The position numbers were made by a program, and so were the translations under genes. A stretch of DNA of 64,000 nt from assembly GCF_001421705.1 (NCBI RefSeq), contig NZ_LMKO01000012.1, positions 352,277 through 416,276 on the forward strand, written 5' to 3'. The notes under the pieces were generated by a model. It made no database searches. It was not told where the DNA came from and saw nothing but the letters and a program-made list of their open reading frames with translations. How positions within the stretch are numbered: position 1 is the first letter of the stretch; each line of letters opens with the position of its first letter. This DNA comes from Xylophilus sp. Leaf220 (lineage in GTDB: Bacteria; Pseudomonadota; Gammaproteobacteria; Burkholderiales; Burkholderiaceae_C). Shown here piece by piece: positions 60,073 through 64,000 of the stretch.

Positions 60073-60903
60073 ATGACCACTGGCTACCGTCTCGCCGGCT
60101 CCACCGGCCTCCACAAAGGCGACCGCGACTACCAGCAGGACCAGGTCCTGCTGCTGCCGCACGCCCACACCCACGGATGCATCCTGGGCGTGGTGGCCGA
60201 CGGCATGGGCGGCCGCACCGGGGGCCGCAAGGCGTCCGACCAGGTGGTGCTGACCGCACGCCAGCTCTTCGAGCGTTTCGCCCCGGGTCGGGACGACCCG
60301 GAGGCCTTCCTGCAGCAGCTGGTCGAAGAGGCCCACCTCGTCATCCGGCTGGTGGCGATCGCGTCCGAGGAGGAGCCGCACAGCACCATCGCCGCCTTCC
60401 TCATCGGGCCGCAGGGCCACTGCCACTGGGTGCACGTTGGCGACTCGCGGCTCTACCACTTCCGCCGCGGCGCGCTCGCCTTCCGCACCCACGACCATTC
60501 CTACGTCCAGGCGCTGGTGGACCGCGGCGAGATCACCGAGCAAGAGGCGCAGGTGCATCCGCAATCCAACATCCTGCTCGGCTGCCTGGGCACCGAGACC
60601 GACCCGCCGATCGGCCAGCACACCATCACCCAGCTGGTGCCCGGCGACATCCTGGTGGGCTGCAGCGACGGTGCCTGGCACTACCTGCCACCGCACGAGA
60701 TCCACCAGGCCTGCGCCCAGGCCGACCCGCGCGACGCAGTGCAGACGCTGATCCAGATCGCCCGGATGAGGGCCGGCGGCAAGGGCGACAACATCTCGGT
60801 GATCGTCGTCAAGGTCGAGGCGCTGGTGCCTCCGGTGGAGCCCCCGTCACCGGTCGCTCCGCGGCTTCCCGCCAGGCCGCCGCCGTTCAAGCCCACACGC
60901 TGA
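60073..60903 (+). CDS. PP2C-type serine/threonine phosphatase
   Basis: A 276-residue cytoplasmic PPM phosphatase. Metal-binding Asp residues lie in HKGDRDYQQDQV, GVVADGMGGRTGGRKASD, HVGDSRLYHFRRG, CSDGAWHYL and GKGDNISVIVV. These match bacterial members such as Stp1/PrpC that reverse Hanks-type kinases, but no such kinase is in the window. The start at 60073 matches the family N-terminus (MTTGYRLAGSTG); an upstream ATG at 60016 and GTG at 60010 would add about 20 residues. No strong ribosome-binding site is visible. The C-terminal 25 residues are Pro-rich. Confidence 0.88.
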   Translation: MTTGYRLAGSTGLHKGDRDYQQDQVLLLPHAHTHGCILGVVADGMGGRTGGRKASDQVVLTARQLFERFAPGRDDPEAFLQQLVEEAHLVIRLVAIASEEEPHSTIAAFLIGPQGHCHWVHVGDSRLYHFRRGALAFRTHDHSYVQALVDRGEITEQEAQVHPQSNILLGCLGTETDPPIGQHTITQLVPGDILVGCSDGAWHYLPPHEIHQACAQADPRDAVQTLIQIARMRAGGKGDNISVIVVKVEALVPPVEPPSPVAPRLPARPPPFKPTR

Positions 60904-60945
60904 GCGGCGCCGGCGTCCGACCAGACGCGGCGGCGATCGACCCGG

Positions 60946-61602
60946 TCAGGGATTGGCCGGCAGCGGCGCGGCCAACGGCTTGCCCTGGCGCTCCGCTTCG
61001 CGGCGGCGCAGGGCCGCGCGGCGCTCTTCCGCCTCCTGCTGGCGTGCCGCGGCCCGCTCCCGGGCAGCGGGCGCTTCGGCTTCCCGCTGGGCGCGCTGGG
61101 CGGCGTCTTCGCTCAGCCGGCGCTCGGTTTCCGCCCGCTGCGACGCGGCACGCGCCGCATTGCCGGGGGCCGCGGCATCGCGCTCCTGCTTCTTCTGCGC
61201 GGCCTCGGTGTTGCGGTCGTCGGCGGCACTGGTCGCGGCGCGCTGGCGGGCGCTTTCTTCGGAGCGCAGTGCGGTCTGGCGCTGCTCTTCGAGCCGGGCC
61301 AGCCGCTCCTCTTCCTTGCGGGCCCGGTCGCCGTCGCGTACCGCGACTTCCTGCTTGCGCAACGCCGAAATGCGGGGCCGGAACTCGGCTCGCGCATCGG
61401 TCAGGCAATCGTTGACGGCGAACCTGCGATAGCAGCCCGCTTCCGCCTGGGCCAGTGCGGCCTGCGTGGCGCTGCGCTGGCGCTCGATCTCGGCCAGCCG
61501 GGTACTGCTTTCCTCGGCGGTGATCGGCTCCGCGCGGGGCCGCTCCTGGGCCAGGACCGGTCCGCAGGCGAGTGCGAGAAGGAGGATCGACGAATGCTTC
61601 AT
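60946..61602 (-). CDS. Secreted Arg/Glu/Ala-rich coiled-coil protein, unknown function
   Basis: A 218-residue protein with a signal peptide (MKHSSILLLALACGPVLAQ) and an almost entirely helical, charged mature part made of Glu/Arg/Ala/Gln heptad-like runs (RLAEIERQRSATQAAL, RKEEERLARLEEQRQ). Two cysteines (CYRRFAVNDCLTDARAEFRP) near residues 57-66 could form a disulfide. Comparable proteins are seen in Burkholderiales as hypothetical periplasmic proteins. No enzyme motif is visible. It is read in the same direction as zapE and begins 6 bases after the zapE stop, so it is likely co-transcribed with it. Confidence 0.75.
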   Translation of the reverse strand: MKHSSILLLALACGPVLAQERPRAEPITAEESSTRLAEIERQRSATQAALAQAEAGCYRRFAVNDCLTDARAEFRPRISALRKQEVAVRDGDRARKEEERLARLEEQRQTALRSEESARQRAATSAADDRNTEAAQKKQERDAAAPGNAARAASQRAETERRLSEDAAQRAQREAEAPAARERAAARQQEAEERRAALRRREAERQGKPLAAPLPANP

Positions 61603-61608
61603 GGCGGT

Positions 61609-62706
61609 TCAGGTGATGCGGGTGTCGACCACCCGGCGCTCCAGCGCCAGGAATTCGGCCGACTGCATCTCGGTGAGGCGCGAGACGGTGCGCGGGAACT
61701 CGTGGGCCAGCGGGCCTTCGGTGTAGAGCGCTTCCGGCGGCACGGCGGCGGACAGGATGAACTTCACCCGGCGATCGTAGAGCACATCCACCAGCCAGGT
61801 GAAGCGCCGCGCCTCGGACGCCATGCGCACCGGCATGTGCGGCACGTTGCTGAGCAGCACTGTGTGGAACTGGGTGGCGATCTCCAGGTAGTCGTTCTGC
61901 GAGCGCGGGCCGCCGCAGAGCGTGGCGAAGTCGAACCACACCACGCCCCCGGCGCGGCGCTTGGCCTTGATCTGCCGCGCCTCGATCGTCATCACCGGGT
62001 CTTCGTCCTTCGCCTCGGCGATGCGGTCGAAGGCCTGGTTCATCTCGGCATCGGTCTCCGGGCCGAGCGGCGTCAGGTAGAGCCGGAGGTGCTCCAGCGT
62101 GCGTCCCCGGTAGTCGGTACCGTTGTCGACGTTGACCACCTCCAGCCGCTCGTTGAGCAGCGCGATGGCCGGCAGGATGCGGTCGCGGTGCAGGCCGCCG
62201 GGGTACAGGTCGTCGGGCTTGAAGTTGGAGGTGGTGACGAAGCCGACGCCGTTCTCGAACAACGACACCAGCAACCGGTGCAGCACCATCGCATCGGTGA
62301 TGTCGGCCACGTGGAATTCGTCGAAGCAGATGAGCCGGTAGCGCTCGGACATCTGCCGGCCCAGCACGTCGAGCGGGTTGACCGTGCCCTGCAGGTGCCC
62401 TAGTTCGCGGTGCACCTCGCGCATGAACTCGTGGAAGTGCAGCCGCGCCTTGCGTTCGATCGGCACCGCGTTGAAGAAGCAGTCCATCAGGAAGCTCTTG
62501 CCGCGTCCCACGCCGCCGTACATGTAGACGCCCTTGGGGATCGGCGGCCGGCCCAGCAGGCGGCGCAGCGCGCTCGAACGCTTCTCCTTGTACGCCGACC
62601 AGTCGTCGGCGCAGCGCTGCAGCGCCTCGACCGCGCGCAACTGCGCCGGGTCGCTCTGGAAACCGCGGGCGGTCAATTCGGCCTGGTAGGCCTCGCGAAC
62701 ATTCAT
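61609..62706 (-). CDS. zapE: Cell division protein ZapE (AFG1-like ATPase)
   Basis: A 365-residue AAA-type ATPase of the AFG1 family, which in E. coli modulates the FtsZ ring under stress. Walker A is GGVGRGKSFLMD, Walker B is RLICFDEFHVADITDAMVL, and the sensor region is VTTSNFKPDDLYPGGLHRDR. Length matches ZapE (about 375). The start at 62706 is the first ATG of the conserved MNVREAYQAEL. It follows lpdA on the same strand; copy 9 of the composite repeat lies between them and may end part of the lpdA transcripts. Confidence 0.94.
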   Translation of the reverse strand: MNVREAYQAELTARGFQSDPAQLRAVEALQRCADDWSAYKEKRSSALRRLLGRPPIPKGVYMYGGVGRGKSFLMDCFFNAVPIERKARLHFHEFMREVHRELGHLQGTVNPLDVLGRQMSERYRLICFDEFHVADITDAMVLHRLLVSLFENGVGFVTTSNFKPDDLYPGGLHRDRILPAIALLNERLEVVNVDNGTDYRGRTLEHLRLYLTPLGPETDAEMNQAFDRIAEAKDEDPVMTIEARQIKAKRRAGGVVWFDFATLCGGPRSQNDYLEIATQFHTVLLSNVPHMPVRMASEARRFTWLVDVLYDRRVKFILSAAVPPEALYTEGPLAHEFPRTVSRLTEMQSAEFLALERRVVDTRIT

Positions 62707-62775
62707 GCTGCAGGATTTCCGTGCGGGGTGGCGGGCCGCGGCTTCAGCGATCCGGGCAGCACGATGCCGCGGATT

Positions 62776-62829
62776 GCTACCATTTAAATAGCAAGAAGCC
62801 GTTGATAAACAACGGCTTCAGGCACTTTT
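62776..62829 (+). repeat. Composite palindromic repeat, copy 9
   Basis: GCTAC (62776-62780), 7-base spacer, ATAGC (62788-62792), then a perfect second stem GAAGCCGTTG (62795-62804) / CAACGGCTTC (62810-62819) and AGGCACTTTT. Read on the minus strand, the stem ends in TTGCTATTT, so it may act as a weak terminator for lpdA. Confidence 0.75.
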
Positions 62830-62840
62830 CGCTTACAGGA

Positions 62841-64000
<1,160 letters not shown>

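Overview
The window reads as chromosomal DNA of a high-GC betaproteobacterium, most likely Burkholderiales, family Comamonadaceae (Xylophilus/Variovorax/Acidovorax type). The grounds are two Bug-type solute receptors without permease genes, the block hfq-hflX-hflK-hflC-hisZ-purA, the block der-bamB-yfgM-hisS-ispG-rodZ-pilW-rlmN-ndk, and about ten copies of a short palindromic repeat of a kind I associate with this family. No insertion sequence, prophage, CRISPR array or plasmid function was seen. The placement is an inference from gene content and order; no database was searched.

Bases 1-20.9 kb are accessory and mixed in direction. They hold the 3' end of pobA, a Bug receptor, a thioredoxin-like protein, a YgiQ radical SAM protein, two CHRD lipoproteins around a DUF924 gene, a membrane diguanylate cyclase, a bipartite chromate transporter, and a LuxR / DUF3237 / Bug receptor / tannase-MHETase-like esterase cluster. 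Then come a PHP-domain lipoprotein, a YqjI-YqjH-like regulator and ferric reductase pair, an aldo/keto reductase, rlmB and the divergent pair ybbA-tesA.

Bases 20.9-33 kb carry a small basic protein, a cystathionine beta-lyase-like enzyme, a SWIB protein, aceA, and the translation operon thrS-infC-rpmI-rplT-pheS-pheT-ihfA-merR followed by tRNA-Pro(GGG). The thrS leader encodes a 13-residue, threonine-rich peptide followed by mutually exclusive antiterminator and terminator stems. infC starts at an ATC codon. A second intrinsic terminator lies between rplT and pheS.

Bases 33-45.5 kb hold a CsbD-like stress protein, an operon of SulP transporter, diguanylate cyclase and MinD/FlhG-like ATPase, then on the minus strand a phosphoribosyltransferase, purA, hisZ, hflC, hflK, hflX, hfq and der. 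Bases 45.5-64 kb are the minus-strand outer-membrane, translation and isoprenoid block ending at ndk, then rluB-scpB, rluD and bamD (divergent), dinG, a PP2C phosphatase, a coiled-coil periplasmic protein, zapE and the 3' part of lpdA.

The most interesting signals are the threonine attenuator of thrS, and the composite repeat family, two copies of which are translated in the same reading frame inside bamB and rluB.
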